Source: a virus
Virus record (IMG/VR): IMGVR_UViG_3300009551_000014
Location: 1-62,758 of that record
Length of the DNA: 62,758 bases
Direction: 5' to 3' (one strand)
In this document: piece after piece, positions 36,130 to 43,590 of the stretch
How positions within the stretch are numbered: the first letter of the stretch is position 1
How the letters are laid out: each line of letters starts with the position of its first letter
Program-made: the position numbers and the translations under genes
Notes under the pieces: model-generated
Told to the model about the DNA's origin: nothing
What the model saw: the letters and a program-made list of their open reading frames with translations, nothing else
Databases searched by the model: none

Positions 36130-36671
36130 CCGATGACACTAAGTTGATTCAGTACATTGAGGTCATTCTGGTGCACCTCGGGTACGACACAGATTCGCCA
36201 TTGTTTAAAGACACTGCTTTGCGGTTCGCCAGCCGTATGAGGCCGTTCTTTGCGAATGCAGAGCAACCGGCTGGATCTATTATCGGCGCGTCCGTAGACG
36301 AGCACGAAGAAATGCCGCAAGTGTCATTCCAGATGTCTCCAATTCCATTTACCGCTATGTGCGCCAGGCATTTCATGCCTATTTTCGGGTCGGTAGGATT
36401 GCAATACATTCCTACCACAAAGAAAGCACATGTCCGCGCTTTACACCACGCGGTAGAATATTACACTGAGCAATTCATTGATCAGGAAACTGTCACACTA
36501 AAGCTTTTTGAAGAGCTGGCGGTAGGACTTGATCCCGCGTGCGCTTACGTGGTAGTCTCAGCTCGGCACACCTGCGAGGGCAACGCTGTGATCACCACAG
36601 ACTACGGTGCCAGGCTCACCCCGGCAGCTGCGCAATCCCTCATCGAGCGAGTAGAGAGTAGTCTCGGATGA
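36126..36671 (+). CDS. GTP cyclohydrolase I-like protein with altered active site
   Basis: 181 residues with full-length homology to the FolE catalytic domain. The zinc ligands are kept (Cys79 and His82 in MCARHFMPIFG, Cys150 in ARHTCEGN) along with the Gln120-Glu121 guanine clamp in DQETVTLKLF. However, the catalytic His of the FolE C-E-H-H motif is Arg81 here, and the Ser/Lys/Arg that bind the triphosphate are replaced in KKAHVRALHH and EGNAV. FolE normally turns GTP into dihydroneopterin triphosphate, the first step to preQ0 and folate. It overlaps both neighbours and is close to a DpdA-like gene. Either a changed substrate or a non-catalytic role is likely. Confidence 0.75.
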   Translation: MTDDTKLIQYIEVILVHLGYDTDSPLFKDTALRFASRMRPFFANAEQPAGSIIGASVDEHEEMPQVSFQMSPIPFTAMCARHFMPIFGSVGLQYIPTTKKAHVRALHHAVEYYTEQFIDQETVTLKLFEELAVGLDPACAYVVVSARHTCEGNAVITTDYGARLTPAAAQSLIERVESSLG

Positions 36672-36964
36672 AGCTGAATCAACTCACTGGCAAGGCAGCA
36701 CAGGACAGGCCCTGGGTAAACTACCTGATGCCACAGAGAGCGCTTGTGCACAAAACTAGGGGCGCGAACCGTGCTGATAGGCGTGCGAAGCAGCGGGAGG
36801 TGCGGCTAGAGCTGAAGGCCATTGCAAAGACACTTCCTCGTCTACCGGAGGGCACAAAGGAATGGTTCAAAATGGATCTGCGGAAGAGCGAGCTAGAGCT
36901 GTGGCAGAGCGGGCCGCAGCACTCCGTGAACGTTCCTTTCGCAAACCCGAGGTCGGCAAAGTGA
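36668..36964 (+). CDS. Hypothetical basic protein (98 aa)
   Basis: ATGA overlap. Highly basic (RGANRADRRAKQREVRLELK) with a helical centre and FKMDLRKSELELW. It may bind nucleic acid. No family recognised. Confidence 0.55.
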   Translation: MKLNQLTGKAAQDRPWVNYLMPQRALVHKTRGANRADRRAKQREVRLELKAIAKTLPRLPEGTKEWFKMDLRKSELELWQSGPQHSVNVPFANPRSAK

Positions 36965-37062
36965 CCAAGATTCTGGCTTGGATCGTTATCATAGCGGTCA
37001 TAGCTTTCTCAATGTTCTTCATGTTCGAGCTTCTGCGTCTGCTATGGGAGGTGTCCGCATGA
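36961..37062 (+). CDS. Membrane micropeptide (33 aa)
   Basis: GTGA overlap at the start and ATGA at the end. MTKILAWIVIIAVIAFSMFF then MFELLRLLWEV: one long transmembrane helix. It sits between the FolE-like and DpdA-like genes. Confidence 0.55.
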   Translation: MTKILAWIVIIAVIAFSMFFMFELLRLLWEVSA

Positions 37063-37814
37063 GGCTTGTTCATGATGTGCCTGTAGCGCTTGTGGATCAG
37101 GTAGGCACTGATCGCCCCATGTACGTGGCGTATGCGGAGGAAGTGAATGCGCATCCTGACTACCTTGCGTTCTTCCGTGAGGCTCGTCAGGACAATAAGT
37201 TCGTCATCCTTTCATCTGTGGCCCAGACGGGGCAAGTGGTGATCGAGGATCTAGTCGAGGCAGCCGTAGCTCTGCGTCCTAGTGAAATCATCTTGCCGAA
37301 TCTGCCGGGCTCACCGGTGAAGTCTTCACGTCTCACGGCCGAGGTATCAAGTCTGCTTCAGTCAGCGGGCATGGATCGCACACCCTTCATGGCTGTGCCA
37401 CACGGCGCTGACTTTCATGAGTACCTTGAGAACGTGTCCATGCTGTCTAACTACTCGCAGGTGCGCACCATCGGCGTGACATCGGACGTGTTCGACAAGT
37501 TCCACACCACCCGCAAGACTTTCTTTCAGGCGATGCGCAAGGCCTGCCCTCGCACCATGCATCTTCTGGGTCTGACGGATGATCTCGCAGACCTGAACGA
37601 CCCGCAGTCAACCTCTCTGTTCCGCAGTGCACAGACACCCAAGGCTGTCGTGTGGGGACTGTCCGGAACAACGGTGAGGCGCAACGTGAAGAAGGTTCCA
37701 GAGTACGGAGGCCGCGACCTGTTCGGCGGGGATGTGGGGTTCCTGGCCTACACTACCGACGAGGATGCTAAGATAGACGCAGCCAATAAGAACATAGCTG
37801 ACTGGGACGGGTAG
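37059..37814 (+). CDS. DpdA-like (tRNA-guanine transglycosylase fold) protein
   Basis: 251 residues. Block order matches actinophage proteins annotated as queuine tRNA-ribosyltransferase or DpdA, which exchange guanine for a 7-deazaguanine in DNA: ILSSVAQTGQ (residues 50-59), SEIILPNLPG (75-84), FMAVPHGADFHEYL (110-123), TIGVTSDVF, MHLLGL (167-172) and FRSAQTPKAV (188-197). At positions where relatives carry catalytic Asp (D-N-G-A-F-E, P-D and S-x-D-T-S) this protein has Ser, Asn and Gln, so base exchange is doubtful. No QueC, QueD or QueE homologue is in the window. Confidence 0.55.
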   Translation: MRLVHDVPVALVDQVGTDRPMYVAYAEEVNAHPDYLAFFREARQDNKFVILSSVAQTGQVVIEDLVEAAVALRPSEIILPNLPGSPVKSSRLTAEVSSLLQSAGMDRTPFMAVPHGADFHEYLENVSMLSNYSQVRTIGVTSDVFDKFHTTRKTFFQAMRKACPRTMHLLGLTDDLADLNDPQSTSLFRSAQTPKAVVWGLSGTTVRRNVKKVPEYGGRDLFGGDVGFLAYTTDEDAKIDAANKNIADWDG

Positions 37815-37816
37815 GC

Positions 37817-38143
37817 ATGAAGGAAGTTCGCGAGGGCGATCAGCAGCACCCTGTGAAGAATTTCAATGTGTTCATTCAAGATCTGGTTATGGCTGATCTG
37901 GACGAGCGCATGGAAGAGGGAAAGCGTCGATATGGTACTCTGCTTCAAGGCCACAACGGGCGTGACATGCTGCAAGACGCATACGATGAGGCTATGGACC
38001 TGTGTGTCTATCTTCGTGGCGTGATTTGGGAACGGGACAATCCTACAGACGAATTCATGGATGATATGCGCGAGCGTTTTCCTCTGATCAACGTAGAACC
38101 TGACTGCGGAGGCAACGGCCCTCAAAGCTGTAACTGCGGGTAG
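37817..38143 (+). CDS. MazG-like nucleotide pyrophosphohydrolase-type protein (108 aa)
   Basis: A single helical domain: FIQDLVMADLDERMEEGKRR then YGTLLQGHNGRDMLQDAYDE and AMDLCVYLRGVIWERD. The E-x2-E...D/E-x2-D pattern of MazG-type metal sites is present in DAYDEAMD. Relatives hydrolyse nucleoside triphosphates to monophosphates. C-terminal Cys-rich tail (CGGNGPQSCNCG). Confidence 0.65.
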   Translation: MKEVREGDQQHPVKNFNVFIQDLVMADLDERMEEGKRRYGTLLQGHNGRDMLQDAYDEAMDLCVYLRGVIWERDNPTDEFMDDMRERFPLINVEPDCGGNGPQSCNCG

Positions 38144-38152
38144 GGCTTACGC

Positions 38153-38434
38153 ATGCGTCAGTTTCCTCCGGGTACCTGGATTGAAGACGTCAACCTAGAC
38201 GTTCTGTATAAGCGCGACGAGGGTATATGCCAACTCTGCTATAAACCTTGTCCCCGGAAGCACGCTAGTCGAGACCACATAGTTCCCATCGATCGAGGCG
38301 GGCTGCACTGTTACGATAATGTGCAGCTCGCTCACAAGCTTTGTAACGCTCGCAAGGGGAACAACTTAGAGGAAGAGCTTATGCTTCCCAAGCCTAGGAG
38401 AGGTCGTAAGGGTAGGAATGCTCTCACAGAGTGA
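38153..38434 (+). CDS. HNH endonuclease
   Basis: 93 residues with a complete motif: CQLCYKPCPRKHASRDHIVP then GGLHCYDNVQLAHKLCNARK. The central D-H, the N and the terminal H/N residues are in place with two zinc pairs. Basic C-terminus. Such small HNH proteins aid packaging or act as homing nucleases; distance from terminase argues against an obligate packaging role. An ACGCATGCGT palindrome overlaps the start. Confidence 0.78.
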   Translation: MRQFPPGTWIEDVNLDVLYKRDEGICQLCYKPCPRKHASRDHIVPIDRGGLHCYDNVQLAHKLCNARKGNNLEEELMLPKPRRGRKGRNALTE

Positions 38435-40916
38435 TATCGTCATCCTAGGGGACTGCCCTAACGGAGAGGATGGCATGCGCCTGTTGTTCGGCGCAACAGT
38501 TGAGGATGTGGGCGGTTCGGTTGATGATGTCTACTACGCTAAGTCCGTAGATGACATCCGAGACCACAACCCAAAGATCGTGATAGCTGCCGGAGTGCAC
38601 TCCGTCAAGGCTCTGTGTGCAACCACACGGCCCCTGTCCAAGATCCAGGGCGCCATGCACTACAACAAGAGCATTGAATCCTTTGTCATCCCGACCTACA
38701 GCGCGGGAGCTGTCCTGTCAGGCCAGAAGGACAGTATCAATGTCTTTGACGATATTTATAAGACCATTGATAGAGCCGTACTCATCTGCAAAGGAGAGCT
38801 AGCACTCCCGGACAAGAACGGCATGCAGGTCAAATGGGAGTTCATCGGGCACGACGGTGAGCGAACGGACCGTGCTGAGTGGCACACTTGGTCAGGGTAC
38901 TGGGAACCCCCTACGCCTACTGAGAAGGTGCGCGCTCTTGAGGTGATCCACGGATGGCTATGCGACCTCAAACAAGGCGCCCTAACCCTCGCAGTGGACA
39001 CGGAGTCTAGGGACCTAGATTTCTTCAACCCAATGACGATGCTCCAGATCTATGATGGGGCTGTGGCGTACGCCTTTACGTGGGGCGTTCTGGCAGACGA
39101 GGAAATCTCACGGGCTCTCCGTAGCGTGCTTATGAACCCTCGCACTAGGATCATCTTCCACAACCTGTCTCATGATCGCAAGGTACTGAAGTACCACATG
39201 GATCTTGAGTTTGGGGAGAGGGACGACGATACCCTGTGCTGGGGTCTAGGGCTGACTGAGAAGTACAAAGAGGTGGGACTTAAGTACCTGTCTCGTCAGT
39301 ACCTCAATGCTCCGTACTATGAAGAGGAGTTGTCAAAGTACTTCGACCCGGAGCGAGACCCGTGGGACATGTGTCCTCCGCGCGTTCTGGCCGAGTATGG
39401 CTGCTACGACGTCTACAACACGTACAAGCTGAGTCTTATCCTGCCCAAGCTTGTGGAACGCGAAGGCACAGCAGATGTGGTAAAGAACATCCTGATCCCG
39501 TCAGCTCGTACGTTCGCAGACTGCGAGTATCGCGGTATTGACGTAGACACGGCCTACGCTAAGGAGTTAGAAGAACAATGGGTTCCCATGGTGGACGAGG
39601 CCGAACAGAAGATCAAGGACTATGCGAAGAGTGTGGGGTTTCCCTGGGATTCCACTATCACGGCTTCACAAAAACTACCAGTCCTGTGTCCTGCATGTAC
39701 GCCAAGGGTGTTCGAGAAATGTGGGATAGATTCCTCAACACCCCGCGCGTCATGGCGCGCCCAATTTCAGGAAGCGATGAACCAGGATCCGTCGTGTTCG
39801 AAGTGTTCTCGCCGACGCTACCTGATGATTCAGAACAATGAGATCAATGTGCGGTCACCCAAGCAACTATCTCATCTAGCCTACGATATTCTAGGTTTCT
39901 CAGAGGGTAGATGGGGGCGCACGACAGATAAGAAGTTCTGCCAGCGTAACGCGGGGCACGACTTTATCAAGCTTCTGGTTTCGTTTAGGCGCATGGACAA
40001 GCTTCTAAATAGCTTTGTACGGGCTATTTCTAAGTTCGTGCGTCAGGATGGGCGCATTCATCCCAGCTTCCTGTTCGCTGCGGTCACAGGGCGCCTGTCC
40101 ATCAAGGATCCTGCGATGCAGACGGTTCCGAAGATGGGCACGGACCCAGTGTTGGCCAAGATGATTCGCCGGTTGTTCCCTGCTCGTTCTGGGTATCTGA
40201 TCGTGGACGTAGACTATGCCAACCTGGAAATGTTTACCTTGTGGCACTATTCAGAGGATCCTGCTCTTGGCAAGGCTCTGATGGAGCAAGATTTCCACAC
40301 GGCTATGGCAAGTGCCATCTTCAATGTGCCGTACGACGAGGTAACCCCTGAGCTGAGGAACAGCGGCAAGCCTGTGACCTTCGGCGTGGGCTACGGCCGT
40401 ACAGCGTGGGCCCTGGCGCAAGGCGAGATGAAGGAGATCACCAACGGCTCTGAGGAGGTATGCCAACAGTTCATTGATAACATTTGGGACCGGTTCCCGA
40501 AGTGGCGGGAGATCTTCTTTAAATGGCAGGAAGACGCCGTTACTAATGGCTACCTCACGAGTACTCTTGGTCGTAAACGTCGCTGGCGTTTAATCAACAA
40601 ACAGAACATCAGGCACGTACAGAATCAGGCCTCTAACTTTCCGTCGCAGTCTCTTGCCTCTGACTTGTGTCTCATGTCCATGAACATCCTCAACCGGGAG
40701 TTGTCAGAGCGAGGATGGGGAGATATGCTGTTCCCTGTGCACGATGCCCTCGTTATGGAAATCCGTAAGGACAAGATACATGAGGCTGTAGAGCTTATAG
40801 AGCGCGTCATGACGACTCCCTCGTTCGAGACTGTGGCACAGTTCCGCGTGAAGGTAGAGGTCGGTCCCACACTGGGTGACGTAGAGAAGTATGATCCTGA
40901 GAGGGTGTATGTGTGA
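38418..40916 (+). CDS. Family A DNA polymerase with UDG-like N-terminus
   Basis: 832 residues. Residues 1-120 (IVILGDCPN, KIVIAAGVHSVKALC, VIPTYSAGAVLSG) resemble the uracil-DNA glycosylase superfamily. Residues 190-330 form a DnaQ-like 3'-5' exonuclease: LAVDTESRDLDFF (D-x-E), IIFHNLSHDRKVL and YGCYDVYNTYKL. A zinc-ribbon-like insert (LCPACTPRVFEKCG, CSKCSRRRY) follows near 425-475. Polymerase motif A is VDVDYANLEMF near 595, B is RNSGKPVTFGVGYG near 645, and C is PVHDALVMEI near 772, with Ala in place of the Glu after the catalytic Asp. No 5'-3' nuclease domain. This is the phage replicase. Confidence 0.85.
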   Translation: MLSQSDIVILGDCPNGEDGMRLLFGATVEDVGGSVDDVYYAKSVDDIRDHNPKIVIAAGVHSVKALCATTRPLSKIQGAMHYNKSIESFVIPTYSAGAVLSGQKDSINVFDDIYKTIDRAVLICKGELALPDKNGMQVKWEFIGHDGERTDRAEWHTWSGYWEPPTPTEKVRALEVIHGWLCDLKQGALTLAVDTESRDLDFFNPMTMLQIYDGAVAYAFTWGVLADEEISRALRSVLMNPRTRIIFHNLSHDRKVLKYHMDLEFGERDDDTLCWGLGLTEKYKEVGLKYLSRQYLNAPYYEEELSKYFDPERDPWDMCPPRVLAEYGCYDVYNTYKLSLILPKLVEREGTADVVKNILIPSARTFADCEYRGIDVDTAYAKELEEQWVPMVDEAEQKIKDYAKSVGFPWDSTITASQKLPVLCPACTPRVFEKCGIDSSTPRASWRAQFQEAMNQDPSCSKCSRRRYLMIQNNEINVRSPKQLSHLAYDILGFSEGRWGRTTDKKFCQRNAGHDFIKLLVSFRRMDKLLNSFVRAISKFVRQDGRIHPSFLFAAVTGRLSIKDPAMQTVPKMGTDPVLAKMIRRLFPARSGYLIVDVDYANLEMFTLWHYSEDPALGKALMEQDFHTAMASAIFNVPYDEVTPELRNSGKPVTFGVGYGRTAWALAQGEMKEITNGSEEVCQQFIDNIWDRFPKWREIFFKWQEDAVTNGYLTSTLGRKRRWRLINKQNIRHVQNQASNFPSQSLASDLCLMSMNILNRELSERGWGDMLFPVHDALVMEIRKDKIHEAVELIERVMTTPSFETVAQFRVKVEVGPTLGDVEKYDPERVYV

Positions 40917-41209
40917 TTTGCAAGCCTTGCACGAAGCGAACCCATTTTGCGTGCGCAGCTCCCGCGTCGTGCTCATGCGCCCACAAGGTGACTGTGTATT
41001 ACGATGGAAAGCCAGAGACGGATCAATGGTCTTATACCCCTATTCCTGTGGTATTCGACAGCGGACAGCATGGGTGGGTCTGGCGCGCTACGCACCCTGA
41101 CGACGAGGATGTGTTGTTTGACCGTGAGGGCCGGAAGTGTGAACTCAAGTGGGGTAAGCGTGGAGCAATTTTAAAGTACAAGGCAGTTGACTTCTACTCT
41201 CGCACCTGA
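40913..41209 (+). CDS. Zinc-binding protein (98 aa)
   Basis: GTGA overlap with the polymerase. CKPCTKRTHFACAAPASCSC then AHKV: a compact Cys/His cluster common in actinophages next to replication genes. The rest is beta-rich with W/Y (YTPIPVVFDSGQHGWVWRAT). No enzyme motif. Confidence 0.62.
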   Translation: MICKPCTKRTHFACAAPASCSCAHKVTVYYDGKPETDQWSYTPIPVVFDSGQHGWVWRATHPDDEDVLFDREGRKCELKWGKRGAILKYKAVDFYSRT

Positions 41210-41299
41210 TACAGTTCTCGTATTGGTTCTCAACTCACGGAGGTAGCCTATGATCTGTTTACGCAAGCTTGTATCAGGATCCGAAACCTGCCTTGTGAG

Positions 41300-41440
41300 G
41301 TGATCCGCATCTCGTGCGGCGACTGCGCGTTAGTGGCTAATAGAATCTCACGACATGACCACAAGTCGCATGAACGGCTCTGGTATAAAAAGCCCAACGG
41401 GTTTAGCTTGCATAAGCTGGACGATTATATCAGAGGCTGA
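41300..41440 (+). CDS. Possible micropeptide (46 aa)
   Basis: GTG overlapping the stop of a 17-codon reading (41250-41303) that has a strong GGAGG site. The longer frame reads IRISCGDCALVANRISRHDH with C-x2-C and His residues, then basic YKKPNGFSLHK. Translation could be coupled to the leader; or neither is a gene. Confidence 0.35.
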   Translation: MIRISCGDCALVANRISRHDHKSHERLWYKKPNGFSLHKLDDYIRG

Positions 41441-41520
41441 CTCGGTACGATGGAACGCGGAGTCAGGGGCGCGCTAGTCGTCCGGAACTAGGTAAGCGGA
41501 AGCCTCTAGAACTAGCACGA

Positions 41521-41593
41521 TGCGGGGTAGTGAAACTAGGTATCACGCAGGTTTCATACACCTGTTTTACGGGTTCAAATCCCGTCCCCGCTA
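41521..41593 (+). tRNA. tRNA-Met (CAT)
   Basis: GCGGGG/CCCCGC acceptor with a T-T mismatch at the first pair, D-stem GTGA/TCAC, anticodon stem CAGGT/ACCTG around TTCATAC (CAT), T-arm ACGGG-TTCAAAT-CCCGT. Separate from the main array. The unpaired 1-72 position recalls initiators, but the GGG/CCC anticodon-stem pairs of initiators are absent. A tRNA-Ile lysidine substrate is another possibility. Confidence 0.88.
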
Positions 41594-41605
41594 CTCGAAT
41601 CCAGG

Positions 41606-41642
41606 GTATACCCCTACGTGTTTTGATCACGTAGGGGTATAC
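41606..41642 (+). terminator. Strong hairpin after tRNA-Met
   Basis: A perfect 15-bp stem GTATACCCCTACGTG/CACGTAGGGGTATAC with loop TTTTGAT, without a T tract after it. It could stop transcription or stabilise the tRNA 3' end. Confidence 0.6.
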
Positions 41643-41682
41643 TGCTGTGTAAACGTCTACATATAGGGAGGAGGATTCCTTT

Positions 41683-42153
41683 ATGAAGAACCTCAAATAC
41701 TTCAAGCATGGCTGGGGATTTTTCTCAGAACCCTTCGAACTTTTCTTGGCCCTGGCTGCGATACTCTCAGGAGTCGTATACTTTCTAGGAAAGTCTCAAC
41801 CTAATGCCTTAGAGGCCAGGCTTCCACACTGGGAACTTATTCTTTGGATCTTGACCTTCACTCTAAGTGGAGTGATCATCATGGCGTCCCGAGGCATGAT
41901 TGCTGTAGCAAGAACTGAACGAGCCCTAGAACTGGGGTGTAGAGTTGAGGCAGTGGGCATGACCTTATTCGGTACCGCAGCGCTGCTATACAGTATGGTG
42001 ATCTTCTCTTTCGGATTGCAGGCGTTCGTCTCAGGGGTCATCATTGCCGCTTGGGGTGGTGCATCCTTTGTCCGTCTCTACATCATCATGATGGAGTGGA
42101 AACCATACCGGGATGCCCGGAAGAAATACGCTAGGGAGGATAGATCGTGCTAG
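41683..42153 (+). CDS. Multi-span membrane protein (156 aa)
   Basis: ATG after GGAGGA. At least three hydrophobic spans: FELFLALAAILSGVVYFLG, LILWILTFTLSGVIIMA, and LFGTAALLYSMVIFSFG, with a fourth around FVSGVIIAAWGGASFV. C-terminal basic tail. It is coupled to the next gene. Candidate holin or anti-holin by topology and location near the lysis side of the genome, though on the opposite strand. Confidence 0.65.
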   Translation: MKNLKYFKHGWGFFSEPFELFLALAAILSGVVYFLGKSQPNALEARLPHWELILWILTFTLSGVIIMASRGMIAVARTERALELGCRVEAVGMTLFGTAALLYSMVIFSFGLQAFVSGVIIAAWGGASFVRLYIIMMEWKPYRDARKKYAREDRSC

Positions 42154-42539
42154 ATCTACAGACTCCCCTACTTACAGGCCTTGTGGTCGCTGTCGTAGGC
42201 GCCCTAGTGCAAGTGTATAGCATCGTGCAGGATCGGAAGCACACCAGGCACAAGGATCAGCAGGAAGACGCCAAAGAGCCTTTGGTGAAGCGGTCCATGG
42301 AATTGGGTATGCTAGATCAGGCTACGATCATCCAACAGAGGATGATCGATGCTCAAGGCGAAGAGATAGAGAAACTGACTCTCAAGGTAGCAACCCTAAC
42401 TAGGGAAAACAAGATGCTGAGAGATCAGATGATGGACATGTTCCTTCAGATACGCGAAATGGAGCGCCGCTCCGGAATATCTGGAACGGCGCCCTATACG
42501 ACTCCTCCGCCTACTACTACAAACGATGCCCCTACCTGA
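42147..42539 (+). CDS. Membrane-anchored coiled-coil protein (130 aa)
   Basis: GTG start. One N-terminal transmembrane segment (LLTGLVVAVVGALVQVYSIV), a charged stretch, a long coiled coil (AQGEEIEKLTLKVATLTREN then KMLRDQMMDMFLQIREMER) and a Pro/Thr-rich end. The layout recalls spanin-like or holin-associated proteins. Ends eight bases inside the convergent gene. Confidence 0.62.
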   Translation: MLDLQTPLLTGLVVAVVGALVQVYSIVQDRKHTRHKDQQEDAKEPLVKRSMELGMLDQATIIQQRMIDAQGEEIEKLTLKVATLTRENKMLRDQMMDMFLQIREMERRSGISGTAPYTTPPPTTTNDAPT

Positions 42540-43269
42540 CATCAGTAGAGGTAGCGCCCATAATACGGACGTTACCTCGGCGCCACTTGCCACAGTCCTT
42601 GCAGCGCATGCGCTTGAAGACACCCATGGAAGTGTACGCATTCCCCTCAAGAGTATATTTGAAGCTACCGCAGTTCTTACACCCGGATGTGTTGCCCTCA
42701 TGGAGCGATACATTCGGGTGACTCATGATCCAGGGAAGCAGCTTCTTATAGAGCTTGCTGGTGATACGGACGTCCTGACAGTTGTATCGCTTCATCAGGG
42801 CCCACGCTGACGGTAAGCCAGCCATGCAGTCCAACCACAGTTGGAAGCCAGGGTGCGAAGTCTTGGCCCCGAGGCCGAGCCGTTGCACAACCCAATCAAG
42901 CTTATTGGAAGCGTTCTTAAACTGTCTTCGCACGGTCTTGATAAGGTCGATAGAAGCATACGGGGCAGGGGGCAACAGGCCAGCTTCTAGAAATTCCCGA
43001 TTGAGGTGGGGGATATCGAACTTGTCCCCGTTGTAAGTTACCAGAGCATCGGCTTCATCAAGCAAGGCCCACGCGGATTGCACCATTGCGTCTCGGCCGT
43101 CATGATGAGTAGACCAGAACATAACCTCGCGCTCGCCGTACCATTGGGCTGCGAAGCACAGCATGCGCCCGGGTTCCTCGATCTGGGTTATACCAATGTT
43201 CTGATTAAACAGGCCCCACGTATATGTTTTGTGGGGCTCTGTTTCGATGTCCAGTATAAGGATTTTCAC
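42532..43269 (-). CDS. DEDD (RNase H-fold) exonuclease with zinc ribbon
   Basis: 245 residues. ILILDIETEPH (D-x-E), VTYNGDKFDIPHLNREF and YNCQDVRITSKLY are the three exonuclease motifs. A C-terminal zinc ribbon follows: CKNCGSFKYTLEG and CKDCGKWRR. Similar phage and archaeal proteins are predicted 3'-5' exonucleases. Last gene of the minus operon; its end overlaps the plus-strand gene end. Confidence 0.75.
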   Translation of the reverse strand: MKILILDIETEPHKTYTWGLFNQNIGITQIEEPGRMLCFAAQWYGEREVMFWSTHHDGRDAMVQSAWALLDEADALVTYNGDKFDIPHLNREFLEAGLLPPAPYASIDLIKTVRRQFKNASNKLDWVVQRLGLGAKTSHPGFQLWLDCMAGLPSAWALMKRYNCQDVRITSKLYKKLLPWIMSHPNVSLHEGNTSGCKNCGSFKYTLEGNAYTSMGVFKRMRCKDCGKWRRGNVRIMGATSTDVR

Positions 43270-43517
43270 GAAGTAGGCTTCTTAAGAAGTAGTAGACGCT
43301 CAGCCCATGGAGCGTGCTTAGCCAGGTAGCGGACACCAGTGTAGTACGCTGTGCTGAACACTGCTGTGAGCACCGTAGCGAGCGTAGTTTGATCGATGTG
43401 TACTCCTAGACGCACAAGCTGTGTGACGCCGAATCCGGCAGCCGCAGCCGCAGCCACGCGCACCGCGCTTACTAGTTCCTCGTTGAGGTCCGTTCCGGTC
43501 GTGCCAGTGTCAGACAT
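43266..43517 (-). CDS. Holin-like protein (83 aa)
   Basis: Acidic Thr-rich N-terminus, then one or two amphipathic to hydrophobic segments (VRVAAAAAAGFGVTQLVRLG; TLATVLTAVFSTAYYTGV) and a basic tail ending KHAPWAERLLLLKKPTS. Size and topology fit class II or III holins in actinophages. GAGGG lies upstream of the ATG, and a palindrome site is just ahead of it. Partner of the endolysins. Confidence 0.65.
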   Translation of the reverse strand: MSDTGTTGTDLNEELVSAVRVAAAAAAGFGVTQLVRLGVHIDQTTLATVLTAVFSTAYYTGVRYLAKHAPWAERLLLLKKPTS

Positions 43518-43534
43518 GAGAAAACCCTCTCGAT

Positions 43535-43544
43535 AAGCATGCTT
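43535..43544. repeat. AAGCATGCTT palindrome, copy 6
   Basis: Perfect palindrome in the 73-bp gap, 18 bases upstream of the holin-like start: the only copy between structural genes, well placed to affect holin expression. Confidence 0.62.
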
Positions 43545-43590
43545 TTACGGTTTCATACTAGCCGTTCTGTGACGACTACGCATCAGGTTC

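Noticed and set aside
38153-38434. HNH endonuclease as the packaging HNH partner of terminase
   Set aside because: It lies with replication genes, far from terL on the other strand; a packaging role is not supported.
41250-41303. 17-codon reading frame with strong GGAGG site as a stand-alone gene
   Set aside because: Too short to support alone; treated as a possible leader for the 41300 frame.
42782-43329. Plus-strand frames opposite the DEDD exonuclease
   Set aside because: The minus-strand protein has all exonuclease motifs; these are its shadows.
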